Shown: positions 1-8,029 of the stretch, one piece after another
How the letters are laid out: the number at the start of each line of letters is the position of its first letter
Numbering within the stretch: the stretch's first letter is position 1
NCBI RefSeq assembly: GCF_900096585.1
Contig: NZ_FMYH01000003.1
Location: forward strand, 434,001-498,000
DNA length: 64,000 nucleotides
Source of the DNA: Sanguibacter gelidistatuariae
Lineage (GTDB): Bacteria; Actinomycetota; Actinomycetes; Actinomycetales; Cellulomonadaceae
Direction: 5' to 3'
Program-made: the position numbers and the translations under genes
Notes under the pieces: generated by a model
Told to the model about the DNA's origin: nothing
What the model saw: only the letters and a program-made list of their open reading frames with translations
Databases searched by the model: none

Positions 1-858
1 TCCTCGACGTCGATCGCCCGTCAGATCAGGGAACGGGTCCAGGCGCGGCTCGGCATCACGTGCTCGGTGGGGGTGGCGTCGTCGAAGTTCGTGGCGAAGC
101 TGGCCTCGACCCACGCCAAGCCCGACGGGATGATGCTCATCCCGAGGGACGCGACGGTCGCGTTCCTGCGGACGCTGCCGGTCGGAGCACTCTGGGGGGT
201 CGGTGGCAAGACTGAGGAGAACCTCGCGCGCTGGGGGATCTCGACGGTCGCAGAGCTCGCCGACACCGATCCCATGGTGCTGCGCCAGATCCTGGGCGAG
301 GCGGCCGGCGCCCACCTTCACGACCTGGCCTGGGGGAGGGACGCCCGGCCGGTCGAGCCGACCCGCACCGAGCAGAGCATCGGCGCCGAGACAACCTTCG
401 CCACGGACGTCTACGACATGTCGTTCGTCGAGTCGAAGCTTCTCGACCTGGCCGACCGGTGCGCCCATCGGCTCCGGGCACAGGAGGTCCTGGCTCGGAC
501 CGTCAGCGTCAAGGTGCGGACGAGCGACTTCCGGACGCTCACCCGCTCACGGTCTCTTGTCTCCCCGTCGGACAGCGGCCACGAGATCTATCTTGTGGCT
601 CGCGAGCTTGTGTCGTCGGTCGATCTTCGAGGCCTGCCCGTCCGCCTCGTCGGCGTGCGCGGGGAAGGGCTGGAGCGCAGGTCAACCGCTGTGCTGCAGC
701 TCACCCTCGAGGATGCCGTCGGGGGGAAGACCGAGCAGCAGCGCCTTGCCGATGCGGCGATGGACCAGGTTCGGATGCGATTCGGGCGATCTGCGATCCG
801 TCCGGCCGCCTCGGGAAGGGGGCCGACTACCGTCTTGCCTCAAGTCGAACTATCCTGA
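1..858 (+). CDS. dinB: DNA polymerase IV (Y-family), 3' part
   Basis: Translesion DNA polymerase of the Y family, which copies damaged templates at low fidelity. The gene is cut by the left edge of the window, and the frame is open from base 1. What remains covers the end of the palm (SVGVASSKFVAKLAS, a typical DinB stretch), the thumb with a helix-hairpin-helix-like segment (LWGVGGKTEENL), and the little-finger domain (SIGAETTF through the C-terminal beta strands). The catalytic SLDE motif must lie upstream of the window. The C-terminus carries no obvious beta-clamp QLxLF box, although LTLED and LPQVELS near the end could be tested for it. It ends 41 bases before the DUF3040 gene, in the same direction. 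The family assignment is secure. Confidence 0.93.
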   Translation, partial: SSTSIARQIRERVQARLGITCSVGVASSKFVAKLASTHAKPDGMMLIPRDATVAFLRTLPVGALWGVGGKTEENLARWGISTVAELADTDPMVLRQILGEAAGAHLHDLAWGRDARPVEPTRTEQSIGAETTFATDVYDMSFVESKLLDLADRCAHRLRAQEVLARTVSVKVRTSDFRTLTRSRSLVSPSDSGHEIYLVARELVSSVDLRGLPVRLVGVRGEGLERRSTAVLQLTLEDAVGGKTEQQRLADAAMDQVRMRFGRSAIRPAASGRGPTTVLPQVELS

Positions 859-899
859 TGTATGACAAGGTCTCACCCAACAAAAGTGCGGGGGTAGCG

Positions 900-1331
900 A
901 TGCCTCTGTCCGAATACGAGCAACGTGTTCTGGAACAGATGGAGCGAGAGCTCACGTCTGATGATCCACGGCTCGCAACAACGTTGACCTCGACGACGTC
1001 GCGGTCTGGTGCGCGGTACGTCATTGCTGGCATCGGCCTGGTGGTGGGGCTGCTCGCCCTGGTGCTCGGCGCGGCACAGTCTGTCCCCTGGGTAGGGGTG
1101 ATCGGGTTCGTGATCATGTTTGCGGCCGTCACCTACGCACTCACCCCGCCGAAAAGGCGTCCGGTGGGTCCGCTCGGCACCGTGTCGGAGTCCGGGTCGA
1201 TCAACCCGACGAAGGCGGGGACCTCGAACGGATCCCGATCGAGGTCGGGGCCTGCGCCGCAGCGGCCACAGAACCGGGGCTCCTTCATGCACCGGCTCGA
1301 GGAACGATGGGACCGTCGGCGCGGCGAATGA
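900..1331 (+). CDS. DUF3040 family membrane protein
   Basis: Predicted protein of 143 residues. The N-terminus MPLSEYEQRVLEQMERELTS is the hallmark of the DUF3040 family, common in actinobacteria and of unknown function. Two hydrophobic segments follow (about residues 41-58 and 62-78), then a basic, Pro/Arg/Ser-rich tail likely to be cytoplasmic. A G-rich stretch just upstream can serve as ribosome binding site for the ATG at 900. The gene sits between dinB and mraZ, a placement I associate with Micrococcales. A strong terminator lies about 120 bases downstream and separates it from the division cluster. Nothing here suggests a specific biochemical role. Confidence 0.85.
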   Translation: MPLSEYEQRVLEQMERELTSDDPRLATTLTSTTSRSGARYVIAGIGLVVGLLALVLGAAQSVPWVGVIGFVIMFAAVTYALTPPKRRPVGPLGTVSESGSINPTKAGTSNGSRSRSGPAPQRPQNRGSFMHRLEERWDRRRGE

Positions 1332-1365
1332 TGCCGCAGGCCACGAGCTCCATATCGACGGCAAG

Positions 1366-1416
1366 CTCGACATTGATGCGAACTCGACATTGACGCGAGC
1401 TCGACATTGACGGAGT
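1366..1416. repeat. Three 17-bp tandem repeats
   Basis: CTCGACATTGA occurs at 1366, 1383 and 1400, an exact 17-bp period, with the six following bases partly conserved. The repeats lie just after the DUF3040 gene stop codon and before the terminator. No function can be read from them. Confidence 0.75.
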
Positions 1417-1448
1417 GGCCGCCCACCCGTAGGACCAAGACCTGACCC

Positions 1449-1481
1449 GAGGGAGTCGGCTGCGATGCAGCCGACTCCCTC
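1449..1481 (+). terminator. Intrinsic terminator-like hairpin
   Basis: A perfect 15-bp stem (GAGGGAGTCGGCTGC and its complement) closes a 3-base GAT loop. There is no long T tract, which is usual for high-G+C actinobacteria. It probably ends the dinB/DUF3040 transcript and insulates the dcw cluster. Confidence 0.85.
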
Positions 1482-1620
1482 TGTCGTGCGCCGTCCTTCC
1501 CGACGCCCCCCGCCCCGCTCGCCCCCGTGTCGCGCTCGCGCCGTCTCGCGCGCTCCGTGCCTCCGCCGAACTCGTCGACTGTTTGCCGAGCTCGTGAACA
1601 AGGCCCGTTCTCGCGACCGC

Positions 1621-1636
1621 CCCCACTTCCCTCCAC
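1621..1636 (-). promoter_or_regulatory. Putative distal MraZ box pair (inverted)
   Basis: On the minus strand this reads GTGGAGGGAAGTGGGG: two GTGGRG boxes exactly 10 bp apart. It matches the array at the mraZ start in 15 of 16 positions but points the other way. MraZ is known in other bacteria to bind short G-rich direct repeats with about 10-bp periodicity. Assignment to MraZ is inference. Confidence 0.5.
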
Positions 1637-1767
1637 CGGACCGTGTCAGGCGAGCCGGCAGCGCTGGAAATGGAGGGTTTCTCGGCGTTTGGGGGGCGTT
1701 TCAGGCTCTCGTCAATAGACGGTTGGCTCCCAAAGGCGTCAAAGCGAGACCTTGGACGTTCAACTCC

Positions 1768-1783
1768 CTCCACTTCTCCCCAC
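1768..1783 (-). promoter_or_regulatory. Putative middle MraZ box pair (inverted)
   Basis: On the minus strand this reads GTGGGGAGAAGTGGAG, again two GTGGRG boxes with a 10-bp period. It lies about 60 bp upstream of the proximal array and in opposite orientation. Confidence 0.5.
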
Positions 1784-1842
1784 CGCTGTGACCTGCGCAT
1801 TTGATGGCGCGTGGGTGAAGTTTTGGTGTTCGCCCGAGAGGA

Positions 1843-1868
1843 GTGGAGGGAAGTGGAGTACCGTGGAG
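1843..1868 (+). promoter_or_regulatory. Putative proximal MraZ operator, three boxes
   Basis: GTGGAG occurs at 1843, 1853 and 1863, an exact 10-bp period, with a further CTGGAG at 1872. The array ends about 25 bases before the mraZ start codon, where a bound repressor would block transcription or its first steps. Direct TGGRG repeats with a 10-bp step fit the operators described for MraZ, which represses its own operon in E. coli. Confidence 0.65.
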
Positions 1869-1892
1869 CCACTGGAGCAGAAGGGGAGGGTC

Positions 1893-2357
1893 GTGAGCGA
1901 ATCGTTCGGTGGCTCGCCCAGCCTGCTCTTGGGGACGTACACCCCTCGTCTTGACGAGAAGGGGCGACTGATCCTCCCCGCGAAGTTCCGAGCCCAGCTT
2001 GCGCCGGGCCTGGTGATGACGCGGGGACAGGAACGCTGCCTCTTCTTGCTGCCGATGGACGAGTTTCGTCGCATGTACGAGCAGATCCGGCAGGCCCCCG
2101 TGACGAGCAAGCAGGCGCGCGACTACCTGCGGGTCTTCCTCTCGGGAGCAAGCGACGAGATGCCCGACAAGCAGGGACGGATCTCCATCCCGGCCAACCT
2201 CCGTGAGTACGCGGGGCTCGGCAGGGAAGTTGCAGTGATCGGAGCGGGCACCCGCGTCGAGATCTGGGACGCGTCGTCGTGGGACGCCTACCTGGCAGAG
2301 CAAGAGGCCGGGTACGCCGACACCGCCGAAGAAGTCCTTCCGAGCCTGCGGTTTTAG
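1893..2357 (+). CDS. mraZ: Transcriptional regulator MraZ
   Basis: First gene of the division and cell wall cluster. MraZ is an AbrB-like DNA-binding protein built from two similar SpoVT-AbrB halves that assembles into rings. Both halves are visible in the 154-residue product: [20 protein letters not shown] near residue 15 and [20 protein letters not shown] near residue 90, each with the DxKGR-type loop that contacts DNA. The GTG at 1893 is preceded by AGGGGAGG and is preferred over upstream starts, because the family begins only a few residues before LGTYTPRLD. The likely operator array lies directly upstream, so self-regulation of the cluster is expected. Some 180 bases without a gene separate it from rsmH. 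Confidence 0.95.
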   Translation: MSESFGGSPSLLLGTYTPRLDEKGRLILPAKFRAQLAPGLVMTRGQERCLFLLPMDEFRRMYEQIRQAPVTSKQARDYLRVFLSGASDEMPDKQGRISIPANLREYAGLGREVAVIGAGTRVEIWDASSWDAYLAEQEAGYADTAEEVLPSLRF

Positions 2358-2537
2358 CAGGTGCAGCACGCACGATGAGGCCTCCTCCCGCTCGGTCTGA
2401 CGCACTTCCCCGGTGTCAGACAGTCGCGGAGGGAGACCTGATCGGGTGTACCGCAAGCAGTACAGACGGTGCGCGAGGCCCGGCCTGAGCACGGCAGTCC
2501 CCGACGAAGACCCATCGGCAGAGCAGGAGGACGAAGC

Positions 2538-3557
2538 ATGACGCCAGCAGACGAGGACGGTTCACAGCCGTCTGGCGATGCCGCAGACCGTCATGTTCCT
2601 GTTCTCCTCGAGCGCTGCGTGGACCTCCTGGCTCCCGCACTCGAGGCTCCAGGAGCCGTCTACGTCGACTGCACGCTCGGGATGGGTGGTCACACCGAAG
2701 AGGTCCTGCGACGCTTCCCCCAGGTTCGGGCGATCGGCATCGACCGGGACCAGCAGGCGCTTGAGCTTGCGGGCGCCCGGCTGGCCCGCTTCGGCGACCG
2801 TTTCACCGGCGTCCACGCCGTCTACGACGAGATCGGCGAGGTCCTCGCGGACCTCGCTATACCGTCCGTGCAGGGCGTCCTCATGGACCTTGGGGTCTCC
2901 TCCCTGCAGATCGACGAGTCCGAGCGGGGGTTCTCCTACGCCCAGGACGCACCCTTGGACATGCGGATGGATTCCACAGCCGAGCTGACCGCGGCGCAGG
3001 TCCTCAACACCTATGACGAACGCGACCTGACACGGATCCTGCGCGAGTACGGCGAGGAGCGCTACGCCTCCAAGATCGCCAGGTCCATCGTCGCCCGCCG
3101 TCAGACGACTCCGTGGGAGCGGTCAGCCGCCCTCGTCGACCTTGTCCGTGCGTGCATCCCGGCCGCGACCCGCAAGGGACAGGGCAACCCGGCCAAACGC
3201 ACCTTCCAGGCCTTGCGCATCGAGGTCAACGGCGAGCTCGAAGTCTTGGCGCGGGCGCTCCCGGCCGCTGTCGAGGCCCTGGCCGTGGGCGGCCGGATCG
3301 TCGTGGAGTCCTACCACTCGCTCGAGGACCGGCTCACCAAACGTGAGCTGGTCCGCGGCGCGACGTCGAGCGCTCCTCCGGACCTCCCGGTCGAGCCGGA
3401 GACCCACAAGCCCTACCTCACGCTGCTCACCCGCGGCGCCGAGGAGGCCGACGCGGCCGAGCTCGAACGCAATCCTCGTTCCGCCTCGGTCCGGTTGCGA
3501 GCCGCACAACGACTCCGTCCAACGCCTACCCATATGAAGAGTCGATCGGAGCGCTGA
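2538..3557 (+). CDS. rsmH: 16S rRNA (cytosine-1402-N4)-methyltransferase
   Basis: RsmH (MraW) methylates N4 of C1402 of 16S rRNA in the decoding centre, using S-adenosylmethionine. The 339-residue product shows the SAM-binding [10 protein letters not shown] (about residues 48-57), the GIDRD acidic strand end, [46 protein letters not shown], and YHSLEDRL near the C-terminus, all family landmarks. The ATG at 2538 has a CAGGAGG ribosome binding site 8 bases upstream. A longer frame starting at 2469 lacks such a signal. It overlaps nothing but ends 2 bases before ftsL, so the two are read together. Confidence 0.96.
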   Translation: MTPADEDGSQPSGDAADRHVPVLLERCVDLLAPALEAPGAVYVDCTLGMGGHTEEVLRRFPQVRAIGIDRDQQALELAGARLARFGDRFTGVHAVYDEIGEVLADLAIPSVQGVLMDLGVSSLQIDESERGFSYAQDAPLDMRMDSTAELTAAQVLNTYDERDLTRILREYGEERYASKIARSIVARRQTTPWERSAALVDLVRACIPAATRKGQGNPAKRTFQALRIEVNGELEVLARALPAAVEALAVGGRIVVESYHSLEDRLTKRELVRGATSSAPPDLPVEPETHKPYLTLLTRGAEEADAAELERNPRSASVRLRAAQRLRPTPTHMKSRSER

Positions 3558-3559
3558 TC

Positions 3560-3985
3560 ATGAGTTCTGCACACACCAGTGCTGCGCGGGTTCTTCCCGT
3601 CCGCGAGACCTCGGTCCCGGCTAGCCGCCCGAGCGAGGCCGTGCCTCGGCTGCGGCTCGTCCAGGCGCCTGTGCACGCGCGCAGCCGAGTCCCCTTCGTG
3701 CTCACCTGCATCGGGATCCTCGGTGCCGCACTGCTGGGCACCCTCGTCCTGAACACGGCGATGGCCGACGGCTCCTATGAGGCACAGCGGATCAAGCGTG
3801 AGCTCGCCGTCCAGGCGCAGGCCACCGACCGCTACCAGGCCGACCTCGACGCGCTGACCTCACCGCAGGCCCTCGCCGCCCAGGCCACGGCGCTGGGCAT
3901 GGTCCAGGTTGCGAACCCGGGGATACTCAGGCTCTCCGACCAATCGATCTTCGGTGGTGCTGCCGCGCCGGAGGCAGGTCAGTGA
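3560..3985 (+). CDS. ftsL: Cell division protein FtsL
   Basis: Small bitopic protein of 141 residues that bridges FtsQ and the FtsW-FtsI septal synthase. It has a cytoplasmic N-terminus of about 50 residues, one membrane segment (FVLTCIGILGAALLGTLVL), then a periplasmic-side leucine-rich coiled coil (about residues 75-115) ending in the ALGMV motif common to FtsL/DivIC proteins. FtsL sequences diverge strongly, so the call rests on topology plus position between rsmH and ftsI. Its stop codon overlaps the GTG of ftsI (GTGA). Confidence 0.88.
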   Translation: MSSAHTSAARVLPVRETSVPASRPSEAVPRLRLVQAPVHARSRVPFVLTCIGILGAALLGTLVLNTAMADGSYEAQRIKRELAVQAQATDRYQADLDALTSPQALAAQATALGMVQVANPGILRLSDQSIFGGAAAPEAGQ

Positions 3986-6279
3986 CCACGGCGCGCCCCG
4001 CGGGCTCCCGAGACGATCGCACGCCCGCGACCCGCAGTGGTGGCACGCGCGACTCCGGCAGGGGAGATCTCGTGAAGGGTGCCGGCGCCAGAGCCGCGTC
4101 CAAGAGTGGGCGCACCTCCGGCTCGACGTCGACGGCCAAGCCGTCGTCGCCGGCACAGGACAAGCCTCACCGTCCGGCAGGCGCCCGCTCGACGACGCGC
4201 ACCACCGCCGGGCGCGCCACGCCTGCCCGGACGACTGCAGCACGTGGAGACGGAGGTGCCGTGGGGGCACCGCGCGGGGCTGCCGCGACGTCGTCCAGGG
4301 CGAAGACGTCCGCTCGGTCCCCCCGTGTCTCATCCCCCCGTGCCTCCACGCGCGATGGCGACACCTCCGCACGCACCCCGGCTGCGAAGGCGTCCGACCC
4401 GCGCCCCACCCGGGGACCCGACAAGCGCCGGCGGAAGGTGGGCGCAGGCATGACCGCGGTTGCGCTCCGGAGCGGGTCAGGAACGCTCACGTCCTCGCGG
4501 CGCCCGCCCCGCCCCCCTCGACCACCGAAGGCGGCCAAGCCTGCCCGCACAGGCAACCCCAACGGCCGGATCCGGGTGCTGAGCATCGCCGTGATGGTCG
4601 TACTGGTGCTCTTCACCGGTCGGCTGATCTACGTCCAGGCGTACCTGGGGCCTGCGCTGGCTGCCGAAGCCCAGAGCCTGCGGATCCGCACGATCACCAT
4701 CCCGGCGGTGCGCGGCCAGATCACCGACCTGGACGGGAACATCCTGGCGACCTCGGTCGACCGCTACAACATCTTCGCCGACCAGCCGCTCATCGCGGCC
4801 TGGAAGCACTCCGTCGACGGGACGATCAAGGGCGGACCGACCGAAGCGGCGCGCCTGCTCGCCCCGATCCTCGAGCTCTCGGCCCCCGAGCTGGCGGCTG
4901 CACTCAACGGGGAGAAGAACCAGCACAAGACCATCACGATGGATGTGTCCCAGGAGACCTGGGACGCTATCCGCGCGCTGAAGATCTCCGGCATCTTCGC
5001 CGAGTCTCAGCCCGAGCGGTCCTACCCGGCCGGAACCACCGGCGGAAACATCGTCGGCTTCACCGGCCAGGACGGCAACGGCCAGTCCGGCCTGGAGTAC
5101 TCCCTCAACGACATCCTCTCCGGCTCGGCCGGCAGCACGACCTACGAGGGCGGCCGGTCCGGTCACGTCATCCCGACCGGTGAACAGTCCAGCACCGAAG
5201 CGGTCCCGGGGGACGACGTCACCCTGACGATGATCCGCGATCTGCAGTGGATGGCGAAGGCGGCCCTTGAGGAGCAGATCACGAAGATGGGCGGCACCGG
5301 GGGATTCCTCGTCGTCACCAACATCAAGACCGGCGCAATCTACGCCCTCGCCGACGCGGGATCGATCGACCCGAACAACCCGACCGGCTTCGGCGGAAGC
5401 CAAGCGATCTCGACGATCTTCGACCCCGGGTCGACCGCGAAGATCGTCACCATGTCCGCGCTCATCGAGACGGGCCTGGCCACACCGACCGATCAGTTTG
5501 TCGTCCCGGATCGCTACACGACCGTCAACAACCAGACCTTCAAGGACTCCCACGACCACGCGGACGCGAACTGGACGCTCACCGGCATCCTCGCGGAGTC
5601 GTCCAACACCGGCACGGTCATGGTCGGGCAGAAGCTGCCGCAGCAGGTCCGCCACGATTACCTCACGAAGTTCGGTTTCGGTTCCAAGACCGGCGTCGAG
5701 CTCGCCGGGGAGGAGAAGGGCCTGCTCGCCGAGGCCGACAAGTGGGACGGCAGCACCAAGTACGCGGTGCTCTTCGGCCAAGGTTTTTCGGTGACCGCGC
5801 TCCAGGCGACCAACGTGTTTGCGACCATCGCCAACGGGGGCGTCCGGATGACCCCGCATCTGGTCGCCGGCACGACCGACGCCGCTGGGATCTTCACTCC
5901 CTCCGTCCAGCCCGAAGGGGTGCGAGTGGTCTCGGAGAGCACGGCCGACCAGGTCCTGAAGATGACCGAGTCGGCCGTCCTCGACGGGACCGGAGCGGGC
6001 GCGGAGATCGCCGGCTATCGCGTCGCCGGTAAGACCGGCACGGCGCAGATCCCCGGCCCTTCCGGGCAGCTGGACGGCATCCTGTCCTCCTTCATCGGGG
6101 TCGCCCCGGCGGACGACCCCCGGATCGCGGTGGGTGTCTTCATCGAGAACCCCACCGCGTCGATCTATGGCGGCGTCGTCGCAGCACCCGTCTTCTCCGA
6201 GGTCACGGCGTTCGCGCTGCAGAAGCTCGGGGTGGTACCGAGCGGAACGACCCCAGATCTCTTCCCCACGACCTGGTGA
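3982..6279 (+). CDS. ftsI: Septal peptidoglycan transpeptidase FtsI (PBP3)
   Basis: Class B penicillin-binding protein that crosslinks septal peptidoglycan with FtsW as partner. The 765-residue chain begins with about 190 residues rich in Ala, Thr, Ser, Arg and Lys, probably disordered and cytoplasmic. A membrane segment follows at about 195-213 (VLSIAVMVVLVLFTGRLIY), then the pedestal domain starting with RGQITDLDGNILAT. The transpeptidase motifs are intact: STAK with catalytic Ser484, SSN at 540-542 and KTGT at 684-687. The N-terminal extension is longer than in E. coli FtsI and in the roughly 680-residue mycobacterial protein. The GTG start overlaps the ftsL stop. Confidence 0.95.
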   Translation: MTTARPAGSRDDRTPATRSGGTRDSGRGDLVKGAGARAASKSGRTSGSTSTAKPSSPAQDKPHRPAGARSTTRTTAGRATPARTTAARGDGGAVGAPRGAAATSSRAKTSARSPRVSSPRASTRDGDTSARTPAAKASDPRPTRGPDKRRRKVGAGMTAVALRSGSGTLTSSRRPPRPPRPPKAAKPARTGNPNGRIRVLSIAVMVVLVLFTGRLIYVQAYLGPALAAEAQSLRIRTITIPAVRGQITDLDGNILATSVDRYNIFADQPLIAAWKHSVDGTIKGGPTEAARLLAPILELSAPELAAALNGEKNQHKTITMDVSQETWDAIRALKISGIFAESQPERSYPAGTTGGNIVGFTGQDGNGQSGLEYSLNDILSGSAGSTTYEGGRSGHVIPTGEQSSTEAVPGDDVTLTMIRDLQWMAKAALEEQITKMGGTGGFLVVTNIKTGAIYALADAGSIDPNNPTGFGGSQAISTIFDPGSTAKIVTMSALIETGLATPTDQFVVPDRYTTVNNQTFKDSHDHADANWTLTGILAESSNTGTVMVGQKLPQQVRHDYLTKFGFGSKTGVELAGEEKGLLAEADKWDGSTKYAVLFGQGFSVTALQATNVFATIANGGVRMTPHLVAGTTDAAGIFTPSVQPEGVRVVSESTADQVLKMTESAVLDGTGAGAEIAGYRVAGKTGTAQIPGPSGQLDGILSSFIGVAPADDPRIAVGVFIENPTASIYGGVVAAPVFSEVTAFALQKLGVVPSGTTPDLFPTTW

Positions 6280-6351
6280 TCACGTGCACGCTGCAGTCGC
6301 CATGGGCGCCCGGCATGCGACAGCGGACTCAGGATCTAGTCCCACCCGCGA

Positions 6352-6357
6352 TAGATT
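6352..6357 (+). promoter_or_regulatory. Putative -10 box for a leaderless murE transcript
   Basis: TAGATT lies 7 bases before the murE ATG and no Shine-Dalgarno sequence is present in the 85-base gap after ftsI. This matches the layout of leaderless promoters in actinobacteria. No clear -35 box is seen. Confidence 0.5.
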
Positions 6358-6364
6358 GGCACCC

Positions 6365-8029
6365 ATGACTTCCGTGCAGGGCCTCATGCGCCCGACCGCG
6401 CAACGACCACGTTCCGTGGGGGACCTCGCGCACGCGCTCGGCCTCGGAGCACGCCCGGCCGACGCCGCCGTCACGCTCACCGGAGTGGCCGCGAGCAGCG
6501 CGGACGTCGTCCCAGGGGATCTCTTCATCGCACTTCGCGGCACCGCCTCGCACGGCGCCCGGTACACCGGGAGGGCCGTCCGCGCGGGTGCCGCCGGTGT
6601 CCTCACCGACCACGACGGCCAGGGGATCGTGGAGGCCGCGATCTCAGCCGGCACCTGCCCCGCGGTCCCGGTCCTGACGATGCCCGCCGGCACCGACCCC
6701 CGCTCGATGCTCGGCGCGGTCGCGACCTGGTTCTACGACCATCCGGGCGACGCCCTGACGACCTTCGCGGTGACCGGGACGAACGGCAAGACGACCACGA
6801 CGTACCTCATCGACCACCTGCTGTCCGCGATAGGACGCACGGTCGGGCTGATCGGCACGGTCGAGACACGCTCCGGGGCCCGCGTCCTGCCCAGCCGGCT
6901 GACCACCCCGGACGCCGCCGCGCTCCAGGGCGTCCTCGCGGTCATGCGCGAGGACCGGGTGGACGCCCTCGCGATGGAGGTGTCCTCGCACGCCTTGGTC
7001 CAGCACCGCGTCGACGGGATCGTCTTCGACGTGGCTGGGTTCACCAACCTCAGCCAGGACCACCTCGACTTCCACGGGACCCTCGAGGACTATTTCCTGG
7101 CCAAGGCCGAGCTCTTCACCCCGAGCCGTGCTCGCCGCGGCGTCGTGATCGTCGATGAGACATGGGGCCGACGGCTCGCCTCGACCGTGACGATCCCGGT
7201 TGTGACGCTGCGTACCGCCGACGGCCTGGACGACCCCGACCAGTCCGCTGCCGACCAGCCCGCCGCCGACTGGGCCGTCGTGGACGTCGAGGCCGGCCCC
7301 ACCGGCTCGGCCTTCACCCTGGTTCACCGGGACGGACGGACCGTGTCCACGTCGACCTCGCTGCCCGGCGCCTTCAACGTCGCCAACGCCGCCCTCGCGC
7401 TCGTCATGGTCATCGAGAGCGGGGTCGACGTGGCCGTCCTCACAGCCGCGCTCGAGGGGATCGGGGGAGTGGACGCGGCCGTCCCTGGCAGGATGGAACC
7501 TGTTGCCAGCGAGCCCCGGGTGATCGTCGACTTTGCTCACAACCCGGACGCTCTTGGCCTGGCGATCGCAGCCCTGCGGCCGACGACCGTGGGACGGCTC
7601 ATCGTCGTCTTCGGTGCGACCGGCGAGCGGGACACAGGCAAGCGACCGATCATGGGAGCTGTGGCCGTCGGGCTCGCGGACGTGGTCGTGGTGACCGACG
7701 ACGACCCGCACGGTGAGGACGCCTCGCAGATCCGGCAGCAGGTCCTGGTCGGAGCCCGCGCGGCGGCCGGTCCAGACGGCGAGGTCGGCTCGGCGGGGGC
7801 GCGAGCAGGGGCGCGACAGGTCGAGGTGCTGGAGATCGCCCCGCGGGCGCGCGCCATCGCCGAGGCGATCCGCCACGCACGGGACGAGGATACTGTCCTG
7901 GTCGCGGGGCGGGGGCACGAGGTGTGGCAGGAGATCAACGGGGTGGACCACCCTCTCGACGACCGCGTCGAGGCACGCGCCGCAGCTGCGGCGCGCAGGA
8001 ATGACATGACGAAGGAGCTCAGCAAGTGA
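6365..8029 (+). CDS. murE: UDP-MurNAc-tripeptide ligase MurE
   Basis: ATP-dependent Mur ligase that adds the third, dibasic residue to UDP-MurNAc-L-Ala-D-Glu. The 554-residue product has the ATP loop GTNGKTTT (138-145), TTPDAAALQ, SHALVQHRV, LSQDHLDFHGTLEDY and the C-terminal DFAHNPDAL. The substrate-choosing motif is DDPHGED at 446-452, not the DNPR of meso-diaminopimelate enzymes, so L-lysine or L-ornithine is the likely substrate. The ATG at 6365 is the family-consistent start; the open frame runs further upstream into the ftsI region but has no better signal. The stop overlaps the murF GTG, which is preceded by GAAGGAG inside murE. Confidence 0.94.
   Translation: MTSVQGLMRPTAQRPRSVGDLAHALGLGARPADAAVTLTGVAASSADVVPGDLFIALRGTASHGARYTGRAVRAGAAGVLTDHDGQGIVEAAISAGTCPAVPVLTMPAGTDPRSMLGAVATWFYDHPGDALTTFAVTGTNGKTTTTYLIDHLLSAIGRTVGLIGTVETRSGARVLPSRLTTPDAAALQGVLAVMREDRVDALAMEVSSHALVQHRVDGIVFDVAGFTNLSQDHLDFHGTLEDYFLAKAELFTPSRARRGVVIVDETWGRRLASTVTIPVVTLRTADGLDDPDQSAADQPAADWAVVDVEAGPTGSAFTLVHRDGRTVSTSTSLPGAFNVANAALALVMVIESGVDVAVLTAALEGIGGVDAAVPGRMEPVASEPRVIVDFAHNPDALGLAIAALRPTTVGRLIVVFGATGERDTGKRPIMGAVAVGLADVVVVTDDDPHGEDASQIRQQVLVGARAAAGPDGEVGSAGARAGARQVEVLEIAPRARAIAEAIRHARDEDTVLVAGRGHEVWQEINGVDHPLDDRVEARAAAAARRNDMTKELSK

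Larger units (their letters stand above)
1332..1892. other. Intergenic region ahead of the dcw cluster
   Basis: This 560-base region holds the 17-bp repeats, the terminator and three groups of MraZ-like boxes. The open frames in it have no family resemblance and look like chance frames in G+C-rich DNA. I could not place a convincing -35/-10 pair for mraZ. Confidence 0.7.

Noticed and set aside
1465-1791. A 108-codon frame upstream of mraZ
   Set aside because: It begins inside the terminator hairpin, is Arg/Pro/Ser-rich and runs through the putative MraZ boxes.
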